34,741 nt of DNA, taken from contig JAHRVC010000124.1 of the NCBI GenBank assembly GCA_019090885.1, positions 1-34,741 on the forward strand, in the 5' to 3' direction. This document shows, piece by piece, positions 24,647-32,757 of this stretch. The position numbers and the translations under genes are program-made. The notes beneath the pieces were generated by a model, which was given only the letters and a program-made list of their open reading frames with translations, was not told where the DNA came from and did not search any database. The stretch's first letter is position 1, and each line of letters starts with the position of its first letter. This DNA comes from Marinosulfonomonas sp. (GTDB lineage: Bacteria; Pseudomonadota; Alphaproteobacteria; Rhodobacterales; Rhodobacteraceae).

Positions 24647-24684
24647 CGATGTCTCTATAAGAAAAAATCAGGGAAAAGCACCAC

Positions 24685-25728
24685 ATGGCACAGTCACAAC
24701 CTATTGATGGTCCGATGAAACTTTCTATGTTTTCAGTCGTCGATTACTATCCGAATCAAGGCCGAAGCGTCGGCGAATTTTTCGGTCAGGTTCTTGATCA
24801 GATCGAGCTTGCAGATGATCTGGGCTACAATTCCTTTTTTGTCGCAGAGCATCACTTTACCGACTATGGCGATTTTCCAAACCCGGCCGTGGCATTGGCT
24901 GCTGCGGCGGCCCGAACCAGCCGGATCAAGCTGGGTGCCGCGGTTGTTGTATTGCCATTCCGCAACCCAATTCAGGTGGCTGAAGATTACGCAATGCTTG
25001 ACCAGATTTCTAATGGCCGGTTGGTCATGGGGGTTGGCTCTGGCTATCTGTCGCATGAATTCGACGGCTTCGGTGTGGCAGGTAAAACCAAACGCGAAAA
25101 TTTTGATGAATCGCTCGATATCATCCGCAAACTTTGGACCGGCGAAACGATCAGTTATGATGGTGAGTTTACCAAGATTGAGAATACCGCCATCAACGTA
25201 ACACCCGTAAGCAAAGACGGCCCCGGAATTTTTGTCGCCGCCTTGCGTATGGAATCGGTCTATTATGTCGGCAAAAACGGCGACAACATGATGATCGTGC
25301 CTTACGCTTCCATCGACACGATCGAGGGGATGGCCCCAATGATGGACGAATACAACCGGGGCTTTGCCGACTCCGGTAAAGATGGCGAAGGCGAAGTCAT
25401 CGCCGCGTTTCACACCTATATTTCGGACACCGATGAACTGGCCCGCGAGGAGGCGCAGGACGCGTTTGACCTATATGTCGAGACGCGCGACTACGCCAAA
25501 AGCCAAGTTTACGCCCAGATTGTGCAAAGCGAAGTTTGCATTTTTGGGTCGGTTGAAACAGCTGTTGATCGTCTGGTGAAAATGCATGATCTTGGGTTAC
25601 GCCATGTGTCGATGCTGATGAATTTCGGCGGTATGCCGAACGATCTTGTTTGCAAGTCCATGCGGCTGATGGCAACTGAGGTCGCACCAAGGGTTCAGGC
25701 AATTCTGGCAGAACGCAAGGGTGGCTGA
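24685..25728 (+). CDS. LLM-class (luciferase-like) flavin-dependent monooxygenase
   Basis: A 347-residue member of the bacterial luciferase-like superfamily, TIM-barrel enzymes that use reduced flavin and oxygen supplied by a separate reductase. Typical blocks are the first strand MKLSMFSVVDYY, YNSFFVAEHHFTDYG (LuxA-like AEHH), TSRIKLGAAVVVLPFRNPIQVAEDYAMLDQISNGRLVMGVGSGY, and the late VCIFGSVETAVDRL region. An AGGG site precedes ATG 24685. The flavin reductase gene follows after 18 bases, making a two-component monooxygenase. Such enzymes oxidise sulfonates, amines, ketones or aromatic acids; sequence alone does not tell which. As first enzyme of the set, it probably performs the initial oxygenation. 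Confidence 0.9.
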   Translation: MAQSQPIDGPMKLSMFSVVDYYPNQGRSVGEFFGQVLDQIELADDLGYNSFFVAEHHFTDYGDFPNPAVALAAAAARTSRIKLGAAVVVLPFRNPIQVAEDYAMLDQISNGRLVMGVGSGYLSHEFDGFGVAGKTKRENFDESLDIIRKLWTGETISYDGEFTKIENTAINVTPVSKDGPGIFVAALRMESVYYVGKNGDNMMIVPYASIDTIEGMAPMMDEYNRGFADSGKDGEGEVIAAFHTYISDTDELAREEAQDAFDLYVETRDYAKSQVYAQIVQSEVCIFGSVETAVDRLVKMHDLGLRHVSMLMNFGGMPNDLVCKSMRLMATEVAPRVQAILAERKGG

Positions 25729-25761
25729 TACCGGCCACAAATTGTTTTGGAGACCGGTTTT

Positions 25762-26250
25762 ATGACCATCGACCCTGTTGCATTTCGAAATAACCTAGGC
25801 AGTTTTGTCACCGGGGTTACGGTTATTACGGCAGTCGATGCCAAAGGCGAGCACGTCGGGATCACAGCGAATTCTTTCAGTTCGCTGTCTCTTGACCCGC
25901 CGATGGTGTTGTTCAGCGTCGACCGCAAATCACAAAGCCTGTCAGTTTTTGAGAGCGCCGGGTGTTTCTCGATCAATATTCTGAGCGATACACAAAAAGA
26001 TCTGTCCAACTGTTTTGCCAAAAGCGGCACCGACAAATGGGCCGGTGTTCCCTGTTCAACAGGGCAAACCGGCTGTCGGCTGATCCAGGGCGCTCTGGCC
26101 ACATTTGATTGCACAACGCACGCGCAATATGATGGCGGCGATCATATCATTTTCGTTGGAAATGTTGTGGCGATGAATTCGAACAAAGAGGCAGAGCCAC
26201 TTGTCTTTTACAAAGGGGCTTACAACGGCCTTTCTGAGGGCGCGCAGTAA
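25762..26250 (+). CDS. Flavin reductase (FMN-binding split-barrel) partner of the monooxygenase
   Basis: A 162-residue flavin reductase of the HpaC/NtaB-like DIM6 family, which uses NAD(P)H to reduce FMN or FAD for the monooxygenase. Family signatures are FRNNLGSFVTGVTVITA at the N-terminus, GITANSFSSLSLDPPMVLFSVD (flavin-binding), the SINILSDTQKDLSNCFA block and GGDHIIFVGNVVA near the C-terminus. The start is ATG 25762 with GGAG nine bases upstream; an in-frame TTG at 25747 is less suitable. The spacing to the LLM gene fits an operon. Confidence 0.92.
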   Translation: MTIDPVAFRNNLGSFVTGVTVITAVDAKGEHVGITANSFSSLSLDPPMVLFSVDRKSQSLSVFESAGCFSINILSDTQKDLSNCFAKSGTDKWAGVPCSTGQTGCRLIQGALATFDCTTHAQYDGGDHIIFVGNVVAMNSNKEAEPLVFYKGAYNGLSEGAQ

Positions 26251-26345
26251 GTTCGGATACCGGGGGCCTGTGTCAAATCCCTTTGCAAATCCAGATTGCG
26301 CGCCAATAATCAAAACCGACCGGCGAAAGCAAAAAGGAAGAAACC

Positions 26346-27515
26346 ATGTCCACCAAACTTCCCTCATTTCCTCATCTGGAAGGCAATGCGTCCCGTCAGG
26401 CCCATTGCGACCTGCCCGAAGGAACATTTGAACGCGAATTGGGCCGCGAAGGTTTCTTTGGCCCGGCAACGCAGATGTATCATTCCCATCCGCCAACCGG
26501 CTGGAACAGCTGGGCCGGACCGCTGCGCCCACGTTGTTTTGACCTCAACAAACTGACCGAAGAACAGGTGTCTTACTGGGATTCACCGGTCATCCTTTAC
26601 AATGACGCAACCAAAATGCGCCAGTGGCGGGTAACCAAGCCGATGGATCATCTGGTGCGCAATGGCGACGGGGATGAAATTCTGTTCATCCACCGGGGTG
26701 CGGGTTCGCTGTATTGCGATTATGGCCAGCTGAATTACAGCATGGGCGATTATATCATCATTCCACGCTCAACCATGTGGCGGCTGGAACCCACCGAGGC
26801 GACGACGATCCTTGGCATTGAATGCACCAACGGCAATTTCACCTTCCCGGATCGCGGAATGGTTGGCCGTCAGGCGCAGTTCGATCTGGGCATGCTGGAT
26901 CGTCCGGCGATCAACGAGGCGTTCAGGGATCAGCAAAGCGAAACCGAATGGCACGTTCACATTAAACGTCAAAACGCCATTTCCACCGTGATCTACCCGT
27001 TCAACCCGCTGGATGCAGTTGGCTGGCAGGGCGACCTTTCGGTGCTTCGCATCAACGTCAAAGACATCCGACCTTTGATGAGCCATCGCTACCACCTGCC
27101 CCCTTCGGCGCATTCCACATTTGTCGGCAACCGCTTTGTGATCTGCACTTTCCTGCCGCGTCCGTTTGAAAGCGATCCGGGCGTTCTGAAAGTGCCGTAT
27201 TTCCACAATAACGACGATTATGACGAGGTGCTGTTCTATCATGACGGCGATTTCTTTAGCCGCGATAATATCGACACCGGGATGATCACTTGGCACCCAT
27301 GCGGCTTTACCCACGGGCCACACCCCAAAGCGCTGGAAGGGATGTTTACGCCCAAGAAGAATTTCATTGATGAAACGGCTGTCATGCTGGACACCCGCGA
27401 CCCATTGAAGATGGGCGATGCGGCAGCGCAGGTTGAATGGACCGGTTACGCCGAAAGCTGGAAAGCCAGCGAACTGCCGGTTGTCGCGCCCAAGGTCGTT
27501 CCAGCCGCGAAATAA
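26346..27515 (+). CDS. Homogentisate 1,2-dioxygenase-like ring-cleavage enzyme
   Basis: A 389-residue double-cupin protein of the homogentisate dioxygenase family, shorter than classical HmgA (about 430-445). Iron ligands can be aligned: His287 (PYFHNN) and His323 (FTHGPHP) with the 36-residue spacing of the human enzyme (His335/His371), and Glu294 in DYDEVLFYH, one residue further than in the classical HRNxMSE motif. The N-terminal cupin includes GDEILFIHRGAG and MGDYIIIPRSTMW. GGAAG precedes ATG 26346, 95 bases after the reductase. Next to it is a fumarylacetoacetase-type gene but no maleylacetoacetate isomerase. I infer extradiol-type cleavage of a homogentisate- or gentisate-like ring; the true substrate is unknown. 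Confidence 0.85.
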   Translation: MSTKLPSFPHLEGNASRQAHCDLPEGTFERELGREGFFGPATQMYHSHPPTGWNSWAGPLRPRCFDLNKLTEEQVSYWDSPVILYNDATKMRQWRVTKPMDHLVRNGDGDEILFIHRGAGSLYCDYGQLNYSMGDYIIIPRSTMWRLEPTEATTILGIECTNGNFTFPDRGMVGRQAQFDLGMLDRPAINEAFRDQQSETEWHVHIKRQNAISTVIYPFNPLDAVGWQGDLSVLRINVKDIRPLMSHRYHLPPSAHSTFVGNRFVICTFLPRPFESDPGVLKVPYFHNNDDYDEVLFYHDGDFFSRDNIDTGMITWHPCGFTHGPHPKALEGMFTPKKNFIDETAVMLDTRDPLKMGDAAAQVEWTGYAESWKASELPVVAPKVVPAAK

Positions 27516-27523
27516 TCACATTT

Positions 27524-27546
27524 GCCCCGCGTCGCACACGCGGGGC
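27524..27546 (+). other. Strong stem-loop between the dioxygenase and hydrolase genes
   Basis: GCCCCGCGT (27524-27532) and ACGCGGGGC (27538-27546) pair perfectly around a 5-base loop. It fills the 52-base gap and is followed by GCAGTTTATG, not by a U-run. It may be a partial terminator or an mRNA-stabilising element lowering distal expression. Confidence 0.6.
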
Positions 27547-27567
27547 GCAGTTTATGAAAGATGAGAT

Positions 27568-28581
27568 ATGAAACTCGCCACATTGCTGGACAACAGCCGC
27601 GACGGGCGGCTGGTCGTAGTCTCGACTGATCTGGAGCGTTACGTTCTGGCCACGGATATCAGCGCAACCCTGCAAGGTGCATTGGACGATTGGGCACAAG
27701 CCAAGCCAGCCCTGCAATCGCTGTCCGACCAGCTAAACAGCGGCGCCATCAAGGGCGAGGCTTTCGATCAGGTCAAGGCCGCCAGCCCCCTGCCCCGCGC
27801 CTATCAATGGCTCGACGGCTCGGCCTATCTTAACCATGGCGAATTGGTGCGAAAGGCGCGCAATGCCCAAATGCCCAAGGGCTATGAAACCGACCCGATC
27901 ATGTATCAGGGCGGCTCGGACAGTTTCACTCCGCCCCACCACCCGATCGAATTGATCACCGAAGACTGGGGCATCGACTTTGAATCCGAGATCGCGGTGA
28001 TTACCGATGATGTGCCCATGGGCGTCACACCGGCGCAGGCGGGCGAACACATCCAGTTGGTCGTGCTGGTCAATGACGTGTCTTTGCGCGCGCTTATCCC
28101 CGACGAAATGGCCAAAAGTCTGGGCCTGATCCACTCAAAGTCATCCTCGGCGTTTTCACCGGTTGCGGTCACACCCGATGAGCTGGGCAAAGCCTGGCAA
28201 GACGGCAAACTGCACTTGCCGCTGCTTTCGACATATAACGGTGCGCTTTTTGGCAAACCCAATGGCGGGCGCGACATGACGTTCAGCTTTCCCGATTTGA
28301 TAGCACATGCCGCCAAATCCCGGGTTCTTTCTGCCGGTTCGATCGTTGGATCTGGCACGGTGTCAAACAAACTGGATGGCGGGCCGGGCAAACCGGTTCC
28401 CTCGGGCGGCAGTGGCTATTCCTGCATCGCCGAAATCCGGATGATCGAAACGATCCTGGATGGTGCACCCAAAACGCCTTACATGAGTTTTGGCGACACC
28501 ATCCGCATTGAAATGAATGATGCAAACGGCAAGTCGATTTTCGGCTCTATTGATCAGGTGATTAAGAAACATGATGTCTGA
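27568..28581 (+). CDS. Fumarylacetoacetate hydrolase family protein
   Basis: A 337-residue FAH-family enzyme, which hydrolyses a carbon-carbon bond of a beta-diketone or related oxo acid. The metal-binding Glu139-x-Glu141 (GIDFESEIAVI) and Asp170 (VLVNDVSLR) are visible, as is the glycine-rich GSIVGSGTVSNK stretch late in the sequence. The N-terminal domain (LATLLDNSRDGRLVVVS) is of the bacterial type often next to homogentisate-like dioxygenases. It should act on the ring-cleavage product of the preceding enzyme. Its last codons overlap the start of the lyase gene by 8-11 bases. Confidence 0.92.
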   Translation: MKLATLLDNSRDGRLVVVSTDLERYVLATDISATLQGALDDWAQAKPALQSLSDQLNSGAIKGEAFDQVKAASPLPRAYQWLDGSAYLNHGELVRKARNAQMPKGYETDPIMYQGGSDSFTPPHHPIELITEDWGIDFESEIAVITDDVPMGVTPAQAGEHIQLVVLVNDVSLRALIPDEMAKSLGLIHSKSSSAFSPVAVTPDELGKAWQDGKLHLPLLSTYNGALFGKPNGGRDMTFSFPDLIAHAAKSRVLSAGSIVGSGTVSNKLDGGPGKPVPSGGSGYSCIAEIRMIETILDGAPKTPYMSFGDTIRIEMNDANGKSIFGSIDQVIKKHDV

Positions 28582-29449
28582 AACTAACGGCCAGACTGCA
28601 ACGCCGGTGCAGGACCTTCGCACGCTTCTGGACAGTGGGGAATTACTTGTCACGCCCGCGTGTTGGGATGCGCTTTCGGCCAAGCTGATCCAGCAAGCGG
28701 GTTTCAAGCTGACCTTCATGAGCGGCTTTGCGGTGGCCGGGGCGCGGCTGGGCCTGCCCGATACTGGGCTAATTTCTTACGCAGAAATGGCCGATCAGCT
28801 ACGTAATATCGCCGCCTGCGTGTCGATCCCGGTTATCGGGGATGGGGACACAGGATATGGCAATGCGCTGAATGTGCGGCGCACGGTGCAGGGCTATGCG
28901 CAAGCCGGCGCTGCCTGCGTGATGATCGAGGATCAGCTTGCCCCAAAACGCTGCGGCCACACCAAGGGCAAACAGGTCGTCACCCGTGACGAGGCATTTG
29001 CCCGCATCCGCGCCGCAGTAGACGCGCGCAACGAAGGCGCCGACATCCTGATCCTTGCACGCACCGATGCACGCCAGGATCACGGGCTGGACGAAGCGAT
29101 TTCACGCGCCCGGATGTTTCGCGAAATTGGTGCCGACATCACCTTTGTCGAGGCCCCTCATACGCCTGACGAAATGCGCCGGATCTGCACCGAAGTCGAC
29201 GGCCCCTGCATGGCCAATCTGGTCGAGGGCGGGCTGACACCGATGCTGTCACACAAAGAGCTTCAGGATATCGGATATGCCCTTGTTACTTACCCGCTGA
29301 CAGCGCTGACCGCCTCGATCGCCGCGATAAACGAGGTGCTGGCGCAAACCAATGCCGACGATCTGCAAAAACCAGCGATGTCATTTGCTGATTTGCGCAA
29401 AACTGTCGGTTTTGACGACTATTACGAGGCCGAAGAGCGGTATCAGTAG
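28571..29449 (+). CDS. Isocitrate lyase/PEP mutase superfamily lyase
   Basis: A 292-residue member of the superfamily of methylisocitrate lyase, dimethylmalate lyase, oxaloacetate hydrolase and PEP mutase. Mg2+-site residues are in IGDGDTGYGN (Asp91, Asp93) and MIEDQ (Glu120). The catalytic loop reads KRCGH (126-130) instead of the usual KKCGH; the loop cysteine, typical of C-C lyases rather than PEP mutases, is retained. Translation starts at one of two neighbouring ATGs (28571 or 28574) inside the end of the FAH gene with no clear ribosome binding site, so it is probably coupled. I infer a late C-C bond cleavage giving central intermediates such as pyruvate, succinate or glyoxylate. The real substrate is unknown. 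Confidence 0.9.
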   Translation: MMSETNGQTATPVQDLRTLLDSGELLVTPACWDALSAKLIQQAGFKLTFMSGFAVAGARLGLPDTGLISYAEMADQLRNIAACVSIPVIGDGDTGYGNALNVRRTVQGYAQAGAACVMIEDQLAPKRCGHTKGKQVVTRDEAFARIRAAVDARNEGADILILARTDARQDHGLDEAISRARMFREIGADITFVEAPHTPDEMRRICTEVDGPCMANLVEGGLTPMLSHKELQDIGYALVTYPLTALTASIAAINEVLAQTNADDLQKPAMSFADLRKTVGFDDYYEAEERYQ

Positions 29450-29468
29450 CCGACAGGCACCAACCGGA

Positions 29469-30647
29469 TCATTTGGACAGGCCTTTGTCTGCCATCCAGC
29501 CTTTAACCAGCCCGACGGATTGGGCCAAAAGCTCTGGCTGGCCCTGATAATAATGCGTCGCACCTTTGATCAGATGATATTGGCGATCCGTCTGCGGGGC
29601 CGCGTCATAAACCATTTTCGGGTGGCTTGCGGGCGCTGCATCATCGGCAGAGTTTTCCACCACCAACAAAGGCACGGCAATTTTCGCCGCCCCCGCCAGC
29701 GCATCAGCGCGGGAATCATCATACGACCATTGCGACAGCCAACTGCGTAGCGAACTGTAACGCGCTAACCCCGCCGGGCTGACATTGGCAGCCTCTGGCA
29801 CACCCAGATAACATTGCCCCGCGACCCGGTCGTTTGCGTCAACGGCAGGGTCCAGCCAACGCAGATCGGCCATCGTGCGATGCACAACAAAGGCGCGTTC
29901 ATGTTCGGGTGAATTGCGTGACTTCAGGGTTTCAAGCGTTTCACGAACGGTTGTCGTAATGCGCCTTATGCGGGCCAGTTGGGCGGCGCGAAACTGGCTG
30001 ATGTATTCATTACTATAGGGCGGCTTATTTGGGTTATTCGGGTCGTATATATCCAGCTCAACCACACGGTCATCAGGGTTGAATTCATCGCTGACAGACG
30101 GATCAATCCATTCGCTAAGCGTGCGCGCGCGGCTGGCATGGGCAGCTATCATAATCACGCCGTCCGCCGGGATCAGGCCTGCAGACGTCAGATCATAGGG
30201 ATCACCTGCCGGCGTCGCGGTAATAGACGGTTTCTCCGCCTCGCCCTGATAAAAAAGCGACAGGGATGCACCACCGCTCCAGCCAATCAGAACGACCTTT
30301 TCGTAGCCAAGATCCTGCTTGGCGTGGCGGATATATTCGCCCATATCGCGCGCAACTTTTTCCATGATCAGCGCACTGTCATTGCGCGCATACCGCGAGC
30401 CCGCGCAAATCACGTGAACACCGGATTTTGCCAGTGCGGCGGGCATTGGCAACAGTTGAAGCGTCGTTGCCGGGTGCATGAAAATCACGACCGTTTTGGA
30501 TGGTCGCCCGGCCGGCTTCAGCAGTTGACCTTCCAGCCAAACAAACCCCTGCGAGCCACTAAACCCATAGGTTTCCACATTTTTTGCAGTTTCCTGAAAA
30601 CTCAGGGTAAGCGGCACACGCTCAAATTCAAAAGTCTGGTCTGACAT
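29469..30647 (-). CDS. Alpha/beta hydrolase family protein
   Basis: A 392-residue alpha/beta hydrolase. The nucleophile elbow is GWSGGASL (serine in KVVLIGWSGG), preceded by the oxyanion strand TVVIFMHPATTLQLLPMP; a late acid (VENSADDAAPASHP) and histidine (IKGATHYYQGQ) complete the triad. It has no signal peptide, so it is cytosolic. ATG 30647 is used; a TTG at 30659 is the alternative. It is convergent with the lyase, only 19 bases from it. Esterase, lactonase or C-C hydrolase activity is possible; a role in the same pathway is inferred from position only, and from the fact that esters or lactones often enter such routes. Confidence 0.85.
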   Translation of the reverse strand: MSDQTFEFERVPLTLSFQETAKNVETYGFSGSQGFVWLEGQLLKPAGRPSKTVVIFMHPATTLQLLPMPAALAKSGVHVICAGSRYARNDSALIMEKVARDMGEYIRHAKQDLGYEKVVLIGWSGGASLSLFYQGEAEKPSITATPAGDPYDLTSAGLIPADGVIMIAAHASRARTLSEWIDPSVSDEFNPDDRVVELDIYDPNNPNKPPYSNEYISQFRAAQLARIRRITTTVRETLETLKSRNSPEHERAFVVHRTMADLRWLDPAVDANDRVAGQCYLGVPEAANVSPAGLARYSSLRSWLSQWSYDDSRADALAGAAKIAVPLLVVENSADDAAPASHPKMVYDAAPQTDRQYHLIKGATHYYQGQPELLAQSVGLVKGWMADKGLSK

Positions 30648-30843
30648 TTTTCGGATCAAGCCTTTTCGTTAGGGGTTTATGAAAGGTTATCACATTCCCC
30701 ACGGGGCTTGCACGGACATTAACGCAAATTATCCGCCGCAAAACGCCGGTTTGTTGGCCGGGAATATGGTCGCCCACACACGCGATCTTGCTTGCCAGTT
30801 ATTGTGAGGCCGACTAGCAAGAAGGTGCAAACGAGGGCAGCAA

Positions 30844-32112
30844 TTGATCGCTTACCGGATAATTTTATTTCTCGCACAGCCCTTCGTGGTCGGCTTTATG
30901 GTTTTGCGCGCGCTTGGCGGGCGGGAAAGCCGGACGGACCTGCGGCAGCGGTTCGCTGCGACTGCCAATGTTGCGCGTCAGACACCGACCATCTGGCTGC
31001 ACGGGGCCTCGATTGGCGAAATCACTTCGGCACGCCACTTGATCGACAGGCTGCTTGCCCAGTTTGATGGCACCAAGATCGTGGTGACGGTGAACACAAT
31101 CACGGCGCGTGATCTGGTCGATGGATGGGGCCTGGCACGCGTGGCTGCACGGCTTGCGCCATTGGAAATCGGGCGGGCGACAGAACGGTTTTTGGACGAC
31201 TGGAACCCTAAAGCCCTGATATCCTTGGAAAATGAGCTGTGGCCGAAACGGTTTCAGGCGTGCAAGTTGCGTAATATTCCGGTTTTGATCGCTGGTGGGC
31301 GGCTGTCAGAACGCTCGGCACGGCGTTGGTTGCGGATGGGAGGTTTGGCAACAAAAACAATGCAGACGCTGGATTTTGTCGCGCCGCTGGACCTGCAAAA
31401 CGGGGATCAGTTTCTGGCATTGGGCCTGCCCAAGGACCGGCTATCGCCCCCCTTGAACCTGAAGGCGACCGTGCAGCTTGCGCCGCTGCCAGCCGGGGCG
31501 GTCGATCGACTGAATGCCGCCTTTCCTAGGGCGCAAACGATACTGGCAGCCTCGACCCACGAAGGCGAAGAATTGGGAATTATCTCCGCTTTTTCCGAAG
31601 CTTACAAAACAAACCCGGATTTGCGATTGATTTTGGCCCCGCGCCACCCGCATCGCGCTGGCAGCGTGGCCGCATTATTGCAGGCACAGGGGTTAGAATT
31701 TTCCAGACGATCAGACACAGCCGCATCACCCGCCGATCACCCGGTGCTGCTGGCGGACACCCTTGGCGAAATGGCGCTTTGGTATTCATTGGCCGGTCTG
31801 ACTGTGATCGGCGGAACATTTACAGACAAAGGCGGGCACACACCTTTTGAACCGGTGCAGTTTGGTTCGGCTGTTGTGCACGGGCCTGACGTGGCGAACC
31901 ATCGTCCGGCATTTGATGCTTTGGCAGCGGCAAAAGGCGCAATCGCCCTGCCCGACCTTGACGGTTTACCGGCAGTTTTTCATCGTGTCGGAAAAACAGA
32001 CTGGCAGAAAATGTGCCAGAAAGCGACGTTTGCCTTGCAACAGCTGGCAAAGCATCAATCAGATGTTAACCCATTGATTGAAAGCCTGAAAAAATCCATC
32101 CGAATACCCTGA
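30844..32112 (+). CDS. waaA: 3-deoxy-D-manno-octulosonic acid (Kdo) transferase
   Basis: WaaA adds Kdo from CMP-Kdo to lipid IVA in lipopolysaccharide synthesis at the inner membrane. The 422-residue protein has an N-terminal hydrophobic helix (IILFLAQPFVVGFMVL), the catalytic-base region WLHGASIGEI (Glu), LISLENELWP, the LILAPRHPHRA strand and the GGTFTDKGGHTPFEPVQFG signature of the C-terminal domain. The start is TTG at 30844 with GAGGG eight bases upstream. The 196-base gap to the divergent hydrolase start must hold both promoters. GC3 and composition are like the rest of the housekeeping part. Confidence 0.9.
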   Translation: MIAYRIILFLAQPFVVGFMVLRALGGRESRTDLRQRFAATANVARQTPTIWLHGASIGEITSARHLIDRLLAQFDGTKIVVTVNTITARDLVDGWGLARVAARLAPLEIGRATERFLDDWNPKALISLENELWPKRFQACKLRNIPVLIAGGRLSERSARRWLRMGGLATKTMQTLDFVAPLDLQNGDQFLALGLPKDRLSPPLNLKATVQLAPLPAGAVDRLNAAFPRAQTILAASTHEGEELGIISAFSEAYKTNPDLRLILAPRHPHRAGSVAALLQAQGLEFSRRSDTAASPADHPVLLADTLGEMALWYSLAGLTVIGGTFTDKGGHTPFEPVQFGSAVVHGPDVANHRPAFDALAAAKGAIALPDLDGLPAVFHRVGKTDWQKMCQKATFALQQLAKHQSDVNPLIESLKKSIRIP

Positions 32113-32195
32113 CATCCCCCAAAAGACAGCATCGACATAGACTTGTCGCAATCCCGTGCTAGGGTAGGAAAACAGGCAAAAAACAGAGCAGGCGA

Positions 32196-32687
32196 ATGCA
32201 GCCGCAAAATGACATGAGTTTACCAAAGGTAAAACAACGCCCGATCAAATTGCCCAGCGCGCAGAAACGCGAGTTGCGCACGCAATTTGGTGCATTGTGC
32301 TATCGGATCAGGAAAGACAAAACTCAGGTTTTGCTTGTTACCAGCCGGGGTAGCAAACGCTGGATTGTGCCCAAGGGCTGGCCGATGGACGATACGACAC
32401 CGGCAAAAGCCGCCGCGCAGGAAGCCTTTGAAGAAGCCGGGGTTGAGGGACGTTCAAGCAGCGTTTGTTTGGGGATTTATTCCTATACCAAAGGAATGCC
32501 GGGGCAAGATCTGCCCTGCGTGGTTGAGGTATTTCCAGTGAAAGTAAAGCGGTTGGCAAGCATTTACCCAGAGATGAAGCAACGCCAAAGAAAATGGTTC
32601 AGCCTTAAAAAAGCCGCGGCTCTTGTTGATGATCTAGAATTAAGCCAGATAATAAAAGGGTTCGATCCGCGTTTTTTGGGTCGCTGA
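32196..32687 (+). CDS. Nudix hydrolase
   Basis: A 163-residue Nudix protein, similar to the alphaproteobacterial group annotated as diadenosine or diphosphoinositol polyphosphate hydrolases. The Nudix box spans about 61-83: Gly61-x5-Thr67-x7-Gln75-Glu76-x2-Glu79-Glu80-x-Gly82-Val83. The metal-binding REUxEE core thus keeps the three glutamates but has Gln for Arg, and Thr instead of the first Glu. The preceding RWIVPKGWP is typical. Start at ATG 32196; a second ATG is at 32214. Transcribed after waaA, 83 bases away. The substrate cannot be told. Confidence 0.9.
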   Translation: MQPQNDMSLPKVKQRPIKLPSAQKRELRTQFGALCYRIRKDKTQVLLVTSRGSKRWIVPKGWPMDDTTPAKAAAQEAFEEAGVEGRSSSVCLGIYSYTKGMPGQDLPCVVEVFPVKVKRLASIYPEMKQRQRKWFSLKKAAALVDDLELSQIIKGFDPRFLGR

Positions 32688-32757
32688 CGGCGCCAATCGT
32701 TGATTGAAACCCGTTTAAAATGCACTATGTTCCTGCACGTTCCAAACCGAGCTTTTT

